From: Bacillota bacterium
Lineage (GTDB): Bacteria > Bacillota > UBA4882 > UBA8346
Length of the DNA stretch: 5,406 nucleotides
Direction: 5' to 3'
NCBI GenBank assembly: GCA_023435565.1
Contig: JAEYRN010000007.1
Coordinates: forward strand, 1-5,406
Below the pieces are notes generated by a model, which saw only the letters and a program-made list of their open reading frames with translations, was not told the DNA's origin and did no database searches. This document shows positions 4,927 to 5,406 of the stretch, piece by piece. Position 1 is the first letter of the stretch. Each line of letters begins with the position of its first letter. A program made the position numbers and the translations under genes.

Positions 4927-4957
4927 ATTTGTTAGAATTTAAAAAGGAGTTGGTAGT

Positions 4958-5341
4958 ATGATTAAAAAAGTTAGTTTGAATTCTTTTAACATCTCCAAGG
5001 AATTAATACCCGTAGGAAGACTTAAAAATTATTATGAAAAGTTTACACCAATTCAAAAGAGTCTAATCTTAAAACAATTTGAATCCATTGAAGATTACGT
5101 AAATATTTATTACTATTTCAAGTTTGAGGAACAACTAAACTACAGTCAAATTGCTAAGAAAATGAAATGCAATGTTAATAGCATTTCAAGAAATTATCGA
5201 AATTTGGGTTGGAAATATGAAGGGAATCTTGATGAAAACGAACAAAAACTCGATGATATGATTCAAAAAATTAGTAAACTACTCAACTTTCGCAGAGCGA
5301 AAGTTGGAACAAACCCAATAAACAGTAATTATCAGGCATAA
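4958..5341 (+). CDS. Small protein with helix-turn-helix-like segment, function unknown
   Basis: The product is 127 aa. The ATG at 4958 follows AAAGGAG (4943-4949) with eight bases between. I do not recognise the family. Residues 57-84 (EEQLNYSQIAKKMKCNVNSISRNYRNLGW) have the shape of a helix-turn-helix like those of sigma-region-4 or resolvase-type binders: 'l-x-y-s-x-I-A-x-x-m-x-x-n-x-x-s-I-s'. The N-terminal part is helical and rich in Tyr, Phe and Lys (IEDYVNIYYYFKFEEQ). Residues 90-110 form a likely amphipathic helix or coiled coil. The last 15 residues (AKVGTNPINSNYQA) look unstructured and are encoded partly by a perfect hairpin. The gene is visibly more AT-rich than the ankyrin gene, which suggests transfer, possibly from a phage or plasmid. 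The leader terminator implies conditional expression. A DNA-binding regulator is the best guess. Confidence 0.7.
   Translation: MIKKVSLNSFNISKELIPVGRLKNYYEKFTPIQKSLILKQFESIEDYVNIYYYFKFEEQLNYSQIAKKMKCNVNSISRNYRNLGWKYEGNLDENEQKLDDMIQKISKLLNFRRAKVGTNPINSNYQA
5284..5306. repeat. Perfect 10-bp hairpin inside the end of the last gene
   Basis: CAACTTTCGC (5284-5293) and GCGAAAGTTG (5297-5306) pair perfectly around a three-base AGA loop. It lies within codons for LNFRRAKVG, about 35 bases before the stop codon. Neither strand has a T run after it. It may be an RNA stabilising stem, a binding site, or the mark of an insertion that rewrote the protein's tail. Confidence 0.6.
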
Positions 5342-5354
5342 AAATGAACAGTAA

Positions 5355-5381
5355 TTGACAAATTAGCGAAAATCATATAAA
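5355..5381 (+). promoter_or_regulatory. Possible sigma-70-type promoter facing out of the window
   Basis: TTGACA (5355-5360) is a perfect -35 hexamer. TATAAA begins at 5376 after 15 bases, with further AT-rich choices (such as TAAAAA at 5378) at 17. The -35 overlaps the second of two AACAGTAATT direct repeats (5321-5330 and 5347-5356) that bracket the stop codon of the preceding gene. Any gene it serves lies beyond 5406. Confidence 0.4.
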
Positions 5382-5406
5382 AACACCCCTTCATTTGGTA
5401 TAGTGG

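Overview
The window looks like an accessory stretch of a low- to mid-GC Bacillota (Firmicutes)-type chromosome. The ribosome binding sites are strong and AGGAGG-like (TGGAGGT, GAGGGGA, AAAGGAGG, AAGGTGAT, AAAGGAG), the sequence leans AT-rich, and the intergenic spaces are long and full of repeats. The genus cannot be fixed from the sequence. There are no rRNA or tRNA genes, no CRISPR array and no intact transposase.

Layout. (1) 129-1283 (+): a membrane protein joining a DUF3592-type domain to C-terminal ankyrin repeats. (2) 1521-2264 (+): a HEAT-repeat-like soluble protein. (3) 2265-2820: a gene-free stretch with a GC-rich perfect hairpin of the kind seen at IS200/IS605 ends, then about eight degenerate ~22-bp palindromic units in tandem. 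(4) 2821-3213 (-): a small HU/IHF-like DNA-binding protein, convergent with the HEAT gene. (5) 3331-4640: two direct copies of a ~272-bp element. Each has 12-bp terminal inverted repeats (TCGCCTCACCCC / GGGGTGAGGCGA) and two internal CCCCTCTCC/GGAGAGGGG hairpins. They flank a DUF1016/YhcG-type nuclease gene whose catalytic middle has been deleted. (6) 4817-5341 (+): a small AT-rich gene with a helix-turn-helix-like segment. Its leader holds a strong intrinsic terminator plus an upstream segment that could pair with the terminator's 5' arm, so it resembles a transcription attenuator. A promoter-like sequence near the window end points out of the window.

The genes do not form one clear pathway. 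The HEAT, ankyrin and HU-like genes look like separate accessory genes. The nuclease remnant and repeat elements suggest a site of repeated insertion and decay. The most interesting candidates are the paired structured elements and the attenuator-like leader. Family assignments rest on recall of family motifs, since no search could be run.
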